DNA from: Mercenaria mercenaria
Lineage: Eukaryota > Mollusca > Bivalvia > Venerida > Veneridae
DNA: 64,000 bases
Reading direction: 5' to 3'
Assembly (NCBI RefSeq): GCF_021730395.1
Contig: NC_069362.1
Location: forward strand, 40,814,501-40,878,500
Shown here: piece by piece, positions 11,877-24,557 of the stretch
Numbering within the stretch: position 1 is the stretch's first letter
How the letters are laid out: every line of letters begins with the position of its first letter
Notes under the pieces: model-generated
Database searches by the model: none
What the model was told of the DNA's origin: nothing
The model's input: the letters and a program-made list of their open reading frames with translations, nothing else
Made by a program: the position numbers and the translations under genes

Positions 11877-13424
11877 TCTGTAGATATATGAAACTGTGAA
11901 TAATTCGAGTTAGACAATATGTAGACAAAAGGGAGTCAATTTAGTTTAGATCTACATACATACATGTTGTGGCTAGTAAAGTGATTAATTATGATGGAAT
12001 ATTTATACTTTAAATCAATCGTTAGCTTGCTAGCGCACGGACGATATTATTTTTGCATTGAAAGTATCGACGAATACAACGTTAGTCAAATGCTTTTGTA
12101 TGTATTGTTTATCTGAACAACGGCATAACATAAAATGATAAATGTTACATATTCTTTATTTTTTGCCTAAAATGTTCTACGTACCAACTCAAATTTGCGC
12201 CTTGGTAACTAGATAATTTGACATTGCATCTCAAAGATTCGACTTAATAATATATAACTCGAAATAACGGCTTTTTAATTAAAACGACATTTTGACTTAC
12301 TTGACTTACGCTAGACTTACTACCTTTTTGCTTACTTATTACCATACGACTGCGTAAAATTATAAAAAAAGCTCCGTAATATGACGAAATAAGTTGCACA
12401 CCGCCGCAATATTCTAAGAGCAATAGCTTCCAGATGCTATCAAGAGCTGTCAAATGGCAACGCACTCTGCTATTTGAAGCCATTCCAGCTAACACTAGCT
12501 GACATACAAAATCAAACATTTACTAAAAGAAAAAAACAGGCATAATCTTTCCAGAATTGTGTCTTGATAGTTATATGTAACTTGCAAAGTGCGGTCGTCT
12601 CATGATGCCAAACACGTATGACGGATCAAACACATTAAGAAGCATGCTGGTAAGCAACCGTAAAATGATTTTAACAAAATTCCTTTTTTTTTCAAAGATG
12701 CACAATTTAACAAAATCAATGCAGCTTGCACTGTAGATTCACATTAATAATAAAGGCACGTTTTATAATTAAGTTTGAAAGCTTTAGACCTAGTAGTTTT
12801 TGAGAAACCTGCTTACAAGCAAAACTTTAATCAAAATTTATAAGCTGAAAAGGGGCTTCACTGTGACAAAATAAAAGCTAGTGTTACGGTATTTTACCTG
12901 CACTGTCAGGTAATTATATCATGTGGGAAGTTAGAAAGCACTAGACCAGGTAGTTTAGAGAAATCTGCTTACTTTAAAAGAAAGAAAAAAAAACAAGCAA
13001 ATTCGATGAATTGGTATCCCCGCCTAAAGGGTTTGTGGGGAGGAATGGCATTTTAAAGTTATTTTAAAATCCCGCAATCAATGACAAACTTATGGTCCGG
13101 ACAAAGAAATCTGGACGGATGCACTGACGCACGGACGCACATACACCGAACAGCCATTTAGACAACTATGTCTTCGCTCCCTTACGGGCTCGACAATAAC
13201 AATATGTTTACAGCGGCTTCGACAACAACAAAAATATATTTTTTAGATATCTTGAAATAAATGCTGTATTTCTTAGGAAGGCTTTAAGAGATTTGTTTGC
13301 TGTTTTTTCTACTTTTTATCATGAAAATCGAAAAGCGTTTGTCATGCTTTTAATCCAGGTAAACTGTCTCGATTATAAATATCTATATTTTGAAGTCATC
13401 ATTCACTACTTCAGCTATTGCGCT

Positions 13425-13620
13425 ATTGGTTACGGCGACGGGAAAAAGTCTTTATTGCCGCGGCGGCCCGGGGTTTGATTCCCGACGCGGTCATCTTCAT
13501 TTTCTTGTTTTGGAACTTTTAAAGTTCTAATGTTCATAATATGACCAAACAACTTGAAAGAAATATGATTTTTTTTAGCCAAGTCTGTAGGCATGCTACT
13601 TTAAACTAAGATTTTAAAGA
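13425..13620 (+). repeat. tRNA-derived SINE, same tail family, copy 2
   Basis: GGGGTTTGATTCCCGACGCG (B box) followed by TTCTTGTTTTGGAAC, AAAGTTCTAATGTTCATAAT and ATGACCAAACAACTT, then TTTTTTTAGCCAAGTCTGTA. Upstream GC-rich CCGCGGCGGCCCGG is part of the head. Confidence 0.68.
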
Positions 13621-14616
13621 GTATACGGCGATGGCCCTACCGGGACACCATAAGTTTTGAACCGTGACGGGTATATGCTTATGCAAAATAATGAGATCTT
13701 GTAGATCTATTAAAAAGTTAAAGTTTGTAAACATATTCCATGTACTGTAGTAACTGTTCTGGCTATCATAATTTAAGTGACGCTATTTTTATATTTACAT
13801 ATTGATCTAGATATTGCTGCATTTAGGCCTATGTTTCGATTTCAACAAACAGACAAAACCAGGCCAGGGTATTAAGGAGATGTCACGGCTGAGATAGTTT
13901 AGCATTATTACAATACACAGTCGGTATTGAAATTGTGTTTCCAATACATGTGCTCATTAGATAAATCCTCAATATCTATGTGAAAATAAGGGATGTGTTT
14001 TGTATGATTGCAACACTGTGAGTTGCTCTAATTACTGACAAATGACTGAAACAATAGGAATTCGTACGAGAGATGGATAGACAAAACGACAGTGAGGTAA
14101 CAATATATTCTTTTATTGTTTTAATGTATGAGTCGTAAGCTACAATAAAGAATACCCATTTTATGAAAATCAAACTGGAAGTTAGAAATAACAGAAAAAA
14201 ATTAATTAGGTCATGAGTCATCATATACCTGTCAAAATTTCTCATTAGTTTTCACGAGCTGTCAAAATTACTTTTATCTCTCTATTCTGCAAATGCATTG
14301 TTTTTGAAAGTATCTTGGACGGACATTGTAGTGTGTAACTTACTTTACATTCCACATTAATATTTGTGCTTGAAATTGCTTTATTGAGCTCACCGACGTC
14401 ACATATGAATGTCTATTGTTTTACTTTACTGTCTGTTACAAAGGTATCAAATCTCAATATTAAGATGTAAGAACTGTTCCTTTCTGGTAGACAATGGAAA
14501 CTATTTGGTTGAATCATAATATAACAGTTTTTGGAAAGAACTGAATATTCTTTGGTTTTTAGTTATTCACCGGAAATTCAAAAAGTGACATCACCTTAAA
14601 GGACAGTTGGAAGCAT

Positions 14617-14647
<31 letters not shown>

Positions 14648-14765
14648 GGGGGGGTGAGGCACACATGATGAAAATCAGCTAAAATTGACTCACTGTAAAA
14701 AAATGGCTAAGATAATTAGGCTACCATAATCGGTCAAATTACTGCCCCCCCCCCCCCCCTCCCCC
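14617..14765. repeat. Homopolymer G tract and C tract
   Basis: A run of about 29 G (14627-14654) and a C-rich run (14745-14770). Tracts like these are prone to assembly error in length. Confidence 0.85.
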
Positions 14766-16615
14766 CTCTCCCACCCCCACCCTATTATCATTTAAAATTT
14801 CATAAAAAGTCATTATCGAGTATCCATGCCTTTGTGAATTAATGCAATATAGATCTAGATATACTACATAAACTGAAATAACTAGTTCAAAGTGTAAAAC
14901 AAATGTTAATGTACCTTTTTCAAAACGTTTGATTTCTTCTAGTTTCGGTTTTGACAGCTAAACCGGTGCGATGTGTGAATATTCCTCTTGTGTTAACTCC
15001 CATTATATTATATGTTCGTCTTTAACTCCATGTGGGAAAGAATATTTAAATTAAGGGCAAACATATTTACGAACTAAAACTCACATAGATCTAAATGCAA
15101 AAATAACGTCTATAAACACCTTATAGACCACTATTACTTATTGATGAAATACAATTTATTGACGTTTACGACATGTTATATACATGCATTTTGTCTCTAT
15201 CAGCGAATGTCCAGCTTAGGAATTCATGATACGGCAACGGCCCTACCGGGACACCACAAGTTTTTATATTTTCATTTTTCAATTCCGTTTTTGCACGAAA
15301 TTATGAAACGCCCTGATACATGGTTGCAATTAACAGTAGGCCCTATATGATTTTTAATTTATAGGTGCACGCGTTTATATGCAGGTGCACGCTAAAATAA
15401 GCGTTCACGCGAGACAATTTATACACGCATGCATAATCTTTTACATGCGCATGCGTAAATATATGCAGGCGAACGAACACATGAACGACCACATAAATAT
15501 ACGCGTACATCTTTTTTTTTTTTTTTTGGCCTACTGCTAATATTTCTAAGCTTGGTCTTTAATGTGAACTGCTTTGAAAAAGATCAAGGTATGCACTGCA
15601 TTTGGCAGGTGACGGTAATCTCATTCCTTCGCCGTACTATATACTCAAATGTTTGGACAAACAGTGCTACAAAACGGACTCTTTTACGCTCCGGGTCCGC
15701 CAATTGTTTTCATTTAAATAGATGAATAAATGGTAGAAATTCCATCATTGTTCTTACTCGATATTTAATCCATGTTCAATCACTCTTTCTGCGTAAGGCA
15801 ACGTGTGGTAAAGCTACGGCCATTGTGGTTTATAAAATAGAACATTCAATGTATAGTACTGAGGTTAGCAGTACATGTACTTGAACTGGCACTTACTTTC
15901 AATCGTTGTATTTTGGTGTTTCAAAATAGTTTTGTCTAAATCCAGTTTGACAGCAAATAATTGCACATGTACGTATGAACAGGAAGTTCGTATCATTCGT
16001 TCCTGGTATGAACGAGCTCAATAAAACTGTTCTTTAAAGCATGTGTATGTGATTGTATGGCCTATATTTGTTTTATGGCAAGAGTGATCGACAGTTCTGT
16101 TAATGCAATAGCCAGTAATGCTACCTCTGCTCTCACTTATATAACTGACTTGGTGAGCTCTTGCTTTATATCAATTCACATTATTATAATTATTATACTA
16201 ACTATCTGGTACTACTCGGATACATCAAACTGATTTCTATGGAAAACTGTACTTCATCCGACGGTGGCAGAGCAGATTTTCTGTATAAAACTGCATTTTG
16301 GCATTACCACCGAATATTTGATGTTAATCATCAACTTCATGGCCGATCATTTTTTTCCGACAATGCAAAACGGCTGTCCACAACGGGCACCCATTTTTTC
16401 GGCAAAGCTAAGTTTCACTTGTTCACGCCGTTGCATCGCTTCCTTTTCATTTCGTCAATGCAGAATATTGTCTCTGTATCATCCATCTCCGTTTCTAAAG
16501 TGTGGAAAACGTTACTCAATGTCTGTAGTTCGATTAGTTTTCGCTGGGTTTTAAGTCACAATAGCATAGCATAGTTCGCCCGTCTAGGATTTATTTCAGA
16601 TAACATCATTACTTT

Positions 16616-17584
16616 CACGGGTGGTAAACGCGCAACCCAATTCCCGCCGGGAATACGCTTAAAATGGGTTGCGCGACTTCCGGTGCTGGTGTTGCGCGTA
16701 AAAATAGACGAAATTGAGATATGTGAAGTCATGATTTTGCTTCGTATGAGACAAGAATATTTTTTCTCGAAAAAAGGAAAATGCTATTCGACACAAGTAT
16801 GATGATACATCGTATATATAAAATATCTGGTTTGTAATTTATGATTCGGCTCTATTATCACAAAAACTCTGGCGGCACGAAGTGTGAAAAAAGTATGAAA
16901 TCAACAAAAATGGAAGTTTCTGACCTCATATACTTAATCTGAGGACATCTGATGCTTTTTATGATAACTCAACTGTTATATAGTAACGAATATCAAAATT
17001 ATTTGCTTCAAATCCTGCTTACAGGGACATAATTGACAAAAAAAATCATCGGGAATGGTGTTGCGCACCGGGAATGGAGTTGCTCGTATACATCATAAAT
17101 GTATATAATGTATACGCGCAACTCCATTCCCAGGGCGCAACCCCATTCCCGATTGTTTTTTTGCCAATCTTTCCCCCCTAAAGCAACATTTCGTTCAAGT
17201 GTATGTAATATTCATGACTGTTATACACGTGTTTGATCATTAGAAGCGTCACATTTCCAGAAAGAAGGCACAAGAGTTAGAAAATTTGCATTTTTATGAT
17301 TCCAAACTTTTCTGACAGACCGAGCCAGCAGAGTTTTCATGATATCAGGGCTGATTCTTAAATTAATAATTTCGCATTTCAAACATATGATCTTTATTCA
17401 TTTTTGTGTCGAATAGCATTTTGCTTTTTTCGAAAACACTCATAAATGTGTCATTATTTACAAAAACAAAAACCCACCTACCTCGATTTTGTATATATTG
17501 ATGCGCAACACCAGCACCGGAAGTCGCGCAACCCATTTTAAGCGTATTCCCAATGGGAATAGGATTGCACGTTTACCACCCGTG
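16616..17584. mobile_element. 969-bp near-palindromic (foldback) element with 5-bp target duplication ACTTT
   Basis: The left end CACGGGTGGTAAACG is inverted at 17570-17584. The arms remain alignable nearly to the centre (about 17100), including GAATACGCTTAAAATGGGTT, CTTCCGGTGCTGGTGTTGCG, AAAATGCTATTCGACACAA and GGGAATGGAGTTG. ACTTT flanks both sides (16611-16615, 17585-17589). The DNA could fold into one long hairpin. No coding capacity. Confidence 0.8.
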
Positions 17585-17589
17585 ACTTT

Positions 17590-18000
17590 GGAAGAATCAC
17601 AGATCTTCTACAAAGCAGCAGAATGGATTGAATGAATGCCGCTCCAAGCGCTGAGTGCGACTCGAACCAAAGTTGAAGTTATGATTATTGACAATTGAAT
17701 GGAAGTCAGGGATCTTATTACCCACTCTACAAGAACTTTCACATGAGATAGCGTGTGCGACTATTTCGATGCTGGATAGTGAAATAGGGCACCTGTAAGG
17801 AAGCTGGAGCAGTCACTGGAGTGTTTAACAACTCCATTGTTGATGACGATAATGGAGAATAGTTTAAGTCTGCGTCAAATGTATTTATAAATAACATAGT
17901 CAAATTGAAACGATATCAAAACATTAATCGTGTGGTAAATAATGTAGAACAACTATTCTAAGTTTGAGTCAAATCTATTTAGTAATAACAAATCTATTTA
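17590..18000. other. No gene recognised
   Basis: Unique-looking AT-rich sequence between the 969-bp foldback element and a degenerate tandem repeat. No supported feature. Confidence 0.5.
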
Positions 18001-18890
18001 GTAATAACTTGTATAGAACAAAAATGCATCACAACAGTTAATGAAAACTGAAACTCTAAGTAAAACGGGAGCTTAAATCATAAAATATGGGTGCCAGAGT
18101 TATAGACCCTGTGTCATATGATGTGGGTGATGATACGGAACAACCATATTAAGTCTGAAACAAATCAATTTAGTAACGCCAAAGATATGATGGAAAAGTA
18201 TTTTAAAAAAACTGAAATTCTAAGAAAAAAGGGGGCATACATCATGACATATTTCTGCAAGACTTGTGAACGGTTAAGTGAAAAAAAAATTATGTTCTGA
18301 ATCAAATCCATTAATTTATAACAAAGATATAGTAAATGTGCATCAAAAATTCTATGTGAAAATATGGCTTCATGAAACTTTGGTATAAGAAAATTTTAAA
18401 TTGGCCCTTGTGTCAGATGATGATGTTGAACAATTACTTTATACTTCAAGTTTCAATCAAATCCCTTTTCAGTAACAGAGATATAGCGAAATGCATTAAA
18501 AATACCTAAAATTCTTAGTAAATAGGGGAGATAATTCATGAAAATTAGTGCCAGAATTATGGACATTATGTCAAATTATGTGGGTGATGATGTGGAACAA
18601 CTACTTTAAGTTTGAATCAATCCATTAGGTAACAAGTTAGACAGAGAAAAAGCACTAAACTGATAGGTAAACTGGAGGAATAATTCAAGAAATATTGGTG
18701 CAAGAGTTATTGCCCTTGTGCCATATGATGTGGGTAATGACAAGGAATAACCATTTTAAGTGTCAAACAAATCCATCAAGTAAATACAGAGATAAGTGCA
18801 TCAAAACTGAAACAAAGGTGCAGATGAGGATGCAGACGCTTGGGCAAGTAAGACAGCTCTCCATATACTTTGTATACTTTCAGTAGAGCC
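18000..18890. repeat. Degenerate tandem repeat (~140-bp unit)
   Basis: Several diverged units share TCATATGATGTGGGTGATGA, GGAACAACTACTTTAAGTTTG, AATCCATTTAGTAAC and AAACTGAAATTCTAAGTAAA. Small open frames at 18118 and 18695 are repeat sequence, not genes. Confidence 0.75.
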
Positions 18891-19841
18891 AACAACAGAA
18901 GCCACAGACTTTATCATTTATTCTTTTAGTTACCGAGAACAAATAAATAGTTACACAGATTGATCAAAACGAATTGTCACTGGTTCCATGTTGCATTTAT
19001 CTATAGTTACATTATTATATTATAACATTATAACTAGATCTATCAAGGTATCATTAACAGGTACATTTTCACATATTAATATATTGTTCAGAACAGTGAA
19101 AGGACCTGTTGGCTGTAATCCTTTTCACATACTTCGCTACCAGTATTGTAACAGTAACTAGAATTCAAGTGCACTAAGATTTTTTTCAAGTTTTATTTTT
19201 TCCATATGACTGTGCAAGTTGTATTTACAAAATAATATATAGCTGAACCATGTTTTAACATACCGAAACAATACATGTAATGAGGTTGCATGCTTGTGGA
19301 ATAATTTCACCAGGGCATGGCCCCCCTCCCCCCTCTCTCCAATGTGACATATAACTAATTGGTATTTTGAGATATATTAAAACATGGTTCAGATAATTCT
19401 TCTTTGTAAACAGCTAGATGAAGTAGGGAAGCACTTTTTCATGTTTTATGTCTAGCATCAAATATAGCAGGCTGATGTGACGTCAACGTGTAACTGTGTG
19501 TTAACAGAGTAAAATACAGGAGGTAACACGCTAACTTATAATTTCCAATTTCTTCAAGTTCACATAATTATGTTCTCCAAATATATCAATGATTTGTTGA
19601 TTCTTTATGGTAAACATGAGCGTTGATTAGGGCAGGAGCAGATCTACAGATTGCGTGGTCACGAGTTCCATCCCCAGGCAAGGCACGTGTTTTCCGTGAC
19701 AATTTGATAAGACATTATATAAGATATTATTTTGTTCATGAGGCGAATTTGGCATTTACTTGCGGAGAACAAGTTTGCACTGATACAGAATCCAGGATCA
19801 CTGGTTAGGTTAACTGCCCGCTGTTACATAACTGAACTACT
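18891..19841. other. No gene recognised
   Basis: An open frame at 19623-19808 has no recognisable similarity. No other feature seen. Confidence 0.5.
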
Positions 19842-22167
19842 GTTGAAAAAGGGCACGGATTAAAACGCAGACGAATAACGCAGACAATATAGATATAGAG
19901 GGAAAACGCAGACGGGTAGTGTGAAAACGCAGACAATATACAACATATAGGAGAAACTATAACGCAGCTGATGCAATGCATTTCAACAGGTTATTATCAA
20001 AGTAAATTAGACATTTTGAACTGGTATTTACCAAAATAAAGAACTACAAATATAAAATGTATTCTATACTTATTTGGCATAAACGTCAATTTTACATAGG
20101 TCTTATTTTTGCTTTTTAATTAGATACTCGATATTGTGTAGAGTTATTAAGAAATTAAATCAATAAGTTAGCGGTAAACATAAAAGATTTCAGCATTTCT
20201 TTAATTCTTACAACTTCCTTGATAAATTAGAACGTCATTTCAAAAGAAGGACATGTTTATCATAATTTATTCCTTAACTGCATTTCAGATCAGAAGACCA
20301 GAACATCTCTTTTCGAAGTCATTAAATTCAATAGTATAATGTTAACAGATCAAGCAACAAACTTGTTGTATTATTATTATTATTGATGCCTTTGATCACC
20401 CAATAATTACAATATACATAACTGGCTTATTTTCATAACCTCTAAACTCGTATTGAGTAACTTTCTTTACCGAAGCTTTTGTAAAGTTTTGCAACCTGAT
20501 AATTAATGCAAATATATATGTCATGCATTTCTATTTTCATTTATAACTGAAAAAATAACACGTTGATATTGACTTGAATATTCATATATTTGTACGCACG
20601 TGCTTAAAAATTATTATTTTATCAGTGATTCGTATGAATTGGATTCATTTGTGTTCCGCATTTTGTTTAAACATAACATAATAATGAATAACGTATGGAA
20701 TGAACAGCAGCCGTGATCATATATAATCACAAAAATGCGCTAATCCTTTTATCACCTCATTAAAGAACGGAGACGATCGAAACACAGTGGCACGCGTTTG
20801 TGTCTCGATCATTTTATGTCTGTCATAAAAGAGCTATACCGGTAATATCAAAGAAATATAGGTTTTGACTGATTAAAAATGTAATAGCGCTCGACTTTTT
20901 TGACTTGACAAAAATGATAATAAATTAATAAAAAGAAATAAGAAAGAAGCGGAAAATGAATAGTATAGTCTATAGGATACCCACTCTACATATCGTCGCA
21001 GAAGTCATGGTTATGATGTTTTAACTATGGCGATGATGATTATGACGATGATGATACTTAGAAAATGCCGATAGTCCGCAGACAATAAAGTTTGAATTAC
21101 GTATGTGAGATGAAAACGCAGACACTGTATTATTGGCTATTATAAGTTAGGAAACGCAGATAAATACGTTTATTTAAAGAAAATGCAGACGACAGAGTCG
21201 TAGTATGTATGTGAAAACGCAGACACCATATAACGCAGACAATATAGTTTGGCGGTTGTATGTTAGAAAACGCAGACAATTATAGTTATATAGGGAAAAC
21301 GCAGACGATAGAGTATGTTCATATATAGGTAAGTAGGCAAGTGCGTAAGTAAATGTTTAATGTAAGTTAGAAAACGCAAACGATATAGTTACATAGTGAA
21401 AACGCAGACGATATGCATAGAGTATGTGCATATAGGAGAGATCGTGTTTGTAAACAAATCCATTGTATTTTCTATTTTTATAACTGATAAGACAAAGACC
21501 GTGTGGGCAGACGCCGAGCGTCCATGTTTTTTGTAAACAGTGATGTTTTTCTAACGACTTAAACTTTCTTAAAACACAAATAATATCAATAATTTTTTGA
21601 TCAATGGAAAGTGTATAAAACAAGCAATTTATTGATTACTTTTGATTATAATTTCGAAATTAAATGGATTAATTATGAACGCTTAACTTACAGTGTTTTT
21701 TCTAAAAGTTTGGAGGATCGCTACGCCGCTATTAAAATCTTATGTCATTTAAAACGGTTGTTCATTTTAAAAAGATATTTAAATGGGAAAATATGAAAAT
21801 CGTAAGCATTTCAAAACTTTTTGAGTTTTTAAAATCCATAAATGAACAAAAACGTTATTAAAAATTAAAAATTCAGATCCCATACACAAACGATGTTAAA
21901 ACATTTGTTTTACCCACCACCAGATAAACAGGTATTTATGCGTGACGTCATGGCGATCACTCCTATATAAGTAAGTAAGTAAGAGAGTAAGTAAATGTTT
22001 TTATGTAATTTAGAAAACGTAGGCGATATAGTTACATAGTGAAAACGCAGACGATAGAGTGTGTGCATATATAAGTAAGTAAGTAAATGTTTTTATGCAA
22101 GTTAGAAAACGCAGACAATATAGTTACATAGTGAAAACGCAGACGATAGGCCTAGACTATGTGCATA

Positions 22168-22173
22168 TATAAA

Positions 22174-22214
<41 letters not shown>

Positions 22215-22231
22215 GAGTGAGTGAGTGAGTA
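22168..22231. repeat. AAGT/GAGT microsatellite
   Basis: About ten AAGT units pass into GAGT units at 22168-22231. Shorter AAGT runs recur near 21330, 21970, 22075 and 22315, always next to AACGCAGAC motifs. Confidence 0.9.
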
Positions 22232-22452
22232 AATGTTTTTATGTATGTTAGAAAACGCAGACGATATAGTTACATAGTGAAAACGCAGACGATAGAGTAT
22301 GTGCATATATAAGTAAGTACCGGTAAGTAAGCAAATGTTATTATGTATGTTAGAAAACGCAGACAATATAGTTACATAGTGAAAACGTATGCAGACGATA
22401 GAGTATGTTCATATATAGGTAAGTAGGTAAGTGCGTAAGTAAATGTTATATG

Positions 22453-22690
22453 TTCAAACATAGGCCTGTGTTAGATCTATTAAAAATTCATATTTCATGT
22501 TTTGTTGTTTCTTTTTTTTTAAAAATAAATGCTAGATTTCTATTTATTTTTGCATTTTCTGCAAGTTCATTTGATTAATATTTGTACATTCAAACATAGG
22601 CCTGTGTTAGATCTATTAAAAATTCATATTTCATGTTTTGTTCTTTCTTTTTTTTTAAACAAATGCTAGATTTCTATTTTATTTTTGCGT
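22453..22690. repeat. 136-bp tandem duplication inside the foldback element
   Basis: TTCAAACATAGGCCTGTGTT begins at 22453 and again at 22589, and the following AGATCTATTAAAAATTCATA and T-rich stretch are shared. The second copy is truncated near 22690. Confidence 0.85.
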
Positions 22691-23109
22691 TCGAAATACA
22701 ATATAGCCTACAACGTTGCTTCAGGAGAAAACGAAGTCCATGTCCAAATTGCCCCCTTAAAAATAATTTTTTAATTCCCTCGAATCTTTGTATGTCTAAT
22801 TATCTTTTCTCAGTTAATATATAAACAAATGAATTAATAATTTTATCGATTATTATCATTTTGTTGAACTTCCTTTGTAAAAACACCTCTTTCATGCAAT
22901 TAAATATTGTTTTATTAGCCTGTCTGCGTTTTCCAAAAAGTCGTCTGCGTTTTTCCTCTATAACTATATGGTCTGCGTTATTCGTCTGCGTTTTATACAG
23001 GCCCGTTGAAAAATGCTGTTAAACAAAAAACAAATTAGGATGCGAACATTCATACCAGGATATTATGGTAGTACCTGATGGTATATCATGCATTACACAG
23101 GAGTTACCC

Positions 23110-23665
23110 TTATAGCAAATACCCTTATTCACAAAATGGAAGGCTCAATTTTTTTACCTCGACTTGTGACCTTGACCTTGAGCTGACACATAAGTTCTGG
23201 ACATTGTCTTGATGAGGTGATCATTTGACCCAAGTTTCATGAAAAATCCTTCAAGGGATTTAGGAGATACAGAGCGTACACAAAATGAGAGGCTCAAACT
23301 TTTGACCTATGAGTTGTGACCTTGACCTTGAGCCAACATGGTTGACTCATGAGTTCTGCACATCATCTTGATGAGGTGATCTTTTGACAAAAGTTTCATG
23401 AAAATCCTTCAAGGGATTTAGGAGATACAGAGTGGATACAAAATGGAAGGCTCAAACCTTTGACCTATGAGTTGTGACCTTGACCTTGAGTCAACATGAC
23501 TGACTCATGAGTTCTGCACATCATCTTGATAAGGTGATCATTTGACCCAAGTTTCGTGGAAATCCTTTAAGGGGTTTAGGAGATACAGAGCAGACACAAA
23601 GTGTTATGGATGAATAGACGGACGGACAGAGACCATTCCTATAACCGCCCACCACTTGTGGCTGG
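23110..23665. repeat. Tandem-repeat element (~155-bp unit, three to four copies)
   Basis: Units share TTGTGACCTTGACCTTGAG, CTCATGAGTTCTGCACATCA, TCTTGATGAGGTGATCATTT and TCAAGGGATTTAGGAGATAC. It ends in GACGGACGGACAGAGACC and CACCACTTGTGGCTGGTG (a small hairpin). Confidence 0.88.
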
Positions 23666-23744
23666 TGATTAACTATCCAAACTGTTTGGGCTGTGATTGT
23701 GTCACTCATGAAGCCAGATCCTACACATCTGCCATATGCATGTT

Positions 23745-23810
23745 CTACAGATGTCTTCACAATTTATGTACTGTACCCTACAGATGTCTTCACAATTTAT
23801 GTACTGTACC
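23745..23810. repeat. Perfect 33-bp tandem duplication
   Basis: CTACAGATGTCTTCACAATT and the following TATGTACTGTACC occur twice head to tail with no difference, which implies a recent event. Confidence 0.95.
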
Positions 23811-24347
23811 TCCAAGAAGCAACAACAGAAATAAACAGTAGCTTTGAATTCAAAAGATTTCCTGTGTTTTTATCATTTATTGAAGTCTGTTGCATGACAT
23901 AACATACACCAAAGAGCTATAATATGTATTTTATACTTCTTTGCATACACTCAATTTAAACAAAATCATTCAAAATAAGACATATTCATTGATGTACATA
24001 ATTATAAAAACTACAACAAGATTTCAACCAATGTATACATATGTTGGTACATGTAGAAATTTACTTCAAGGAAGAAGTAGGTCTGTATCTGTTAGGATTT
24101 ATAAAGTAACTCAACTGACTGTCTCGCAACACGTAAATGAAGAGTGGAAGGGTTCTAAAATATGATTTACAACAGTTTTGGAAATAAAATCATCAGAATT
24201 CATATAAATTTTCAATTATCTCATATTATGACAGACCTTTTACCATGAAGAGATATAATAAAAAATCTTATGCACATGCTTTGAAATATGGTACATAATG
24301 TCAACCTCCAAAATGTATTTTTCATTTCATCAAAAATTATCCCTGAT
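23811..24347. other. BMS1 3' flank
   Basis: Should hold the BMS1 3' UTR. AATAAA on the minus strand is seen only near 23877; no closer canonical signal is evident. A short plus-strand open frame at 23941 is not supported. Confidence 0.45.
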
Positions 24348-24557
24348 TTAGTCCCGTTTATTATTACTCTTTCTATTCTCCATTTTCCCGAGCATTCTGA
24401 ACACCTGTTTCTTCACTTCTCTGTGTTTCTTCTGTTTCTCTCGGTCTATCTTTTGCATTTGTTTCTGGTGCTGAGCGACACGTTCTCGCATTTTTACATG
24501 TTCGGAACGTTTCTTGTGCTCATGTACAGACTTTAACATGGACATCATTTTGGCAAT
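24348..24557 (-). CDS. BMS1: BMS1 coding exon 22 (terminal)
   Basis: Residues 1344-1412 and TAG stop. [20 protein letters not shown] followed by a Lys/Arg/Gln-rich helix like the human C-terminus. Acceptor TTTTTCAG. No clear AATAAA lies close to the stop; the nearest on this strand is about 470 bp downstream near 23877. Confidence 0.93.
   Translation of the reverse strand: MAKMMSMLKSVHEHKKRSEHVKMRERVAQHQKQMQKIDREKQKKHREVKKQVFRMLGKMENRKSNNKRD

Larger units (their letters stand above)
11877..16615. other. Gene-free stretch upstream of the TRIM-like gene
   Basis: It should hold the non-coding first exon and promoter of the TRIM-like gene, but neither can be placed. It contains a SINE (13425), G/C tracts, repeat sequence near 12990-13200 with GGACGGATGCACTGACGCAC, and a TGCACGC/CGCATGC-rich stretch at 15360-15510. 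A motif CGGCCCTACCGGGACACCA occurs near 13632 and 15239. Confidence 0.55.
19851..23004. mobile_element. 3.15-kb foldback element with ~83-bp terminal inverted repeats and 9-bp target duplication (MULE-like)
   Basis: The left end GGGCACGGATTAAAACGCAG and the reverse complement of the right end, GGGCCTGTATAAAACGCAG, stay alignable for about 83 bp with few differences, including CGAATAACGCAGAC. GTTGAAAAA flanks both sides exactly (19842-19850 and 23005-23013). A perfect 9-bp duplication with long inverted ends is the signature of Mutator-like (MULE) insertion. Inside are about 25 copies of AACGCAGAC in both end regions, AAGT microsatellites and a 136-bp duplication, but no transposase frame, so it is non-autonomous. 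Confidence 0.8.

Noticed and set aside
12244-12519. A 91-residue minus-strand open frame upstream of the TRIM-like gene
   Set aside because: Considered as an upstream exon, but it has no RING or other domain and no fitting donor joined to the 11877 acceptor.
16161-16574. A 137-residue open frame and an overlapping 96-residue frame on the plus strand
   Set aside because: No recognisable domain, no splice context, and the two overlapping frames compete. A short minus-strand frame looked slightly protein-like but is only about 45 codons. It sits next to a foldback element.
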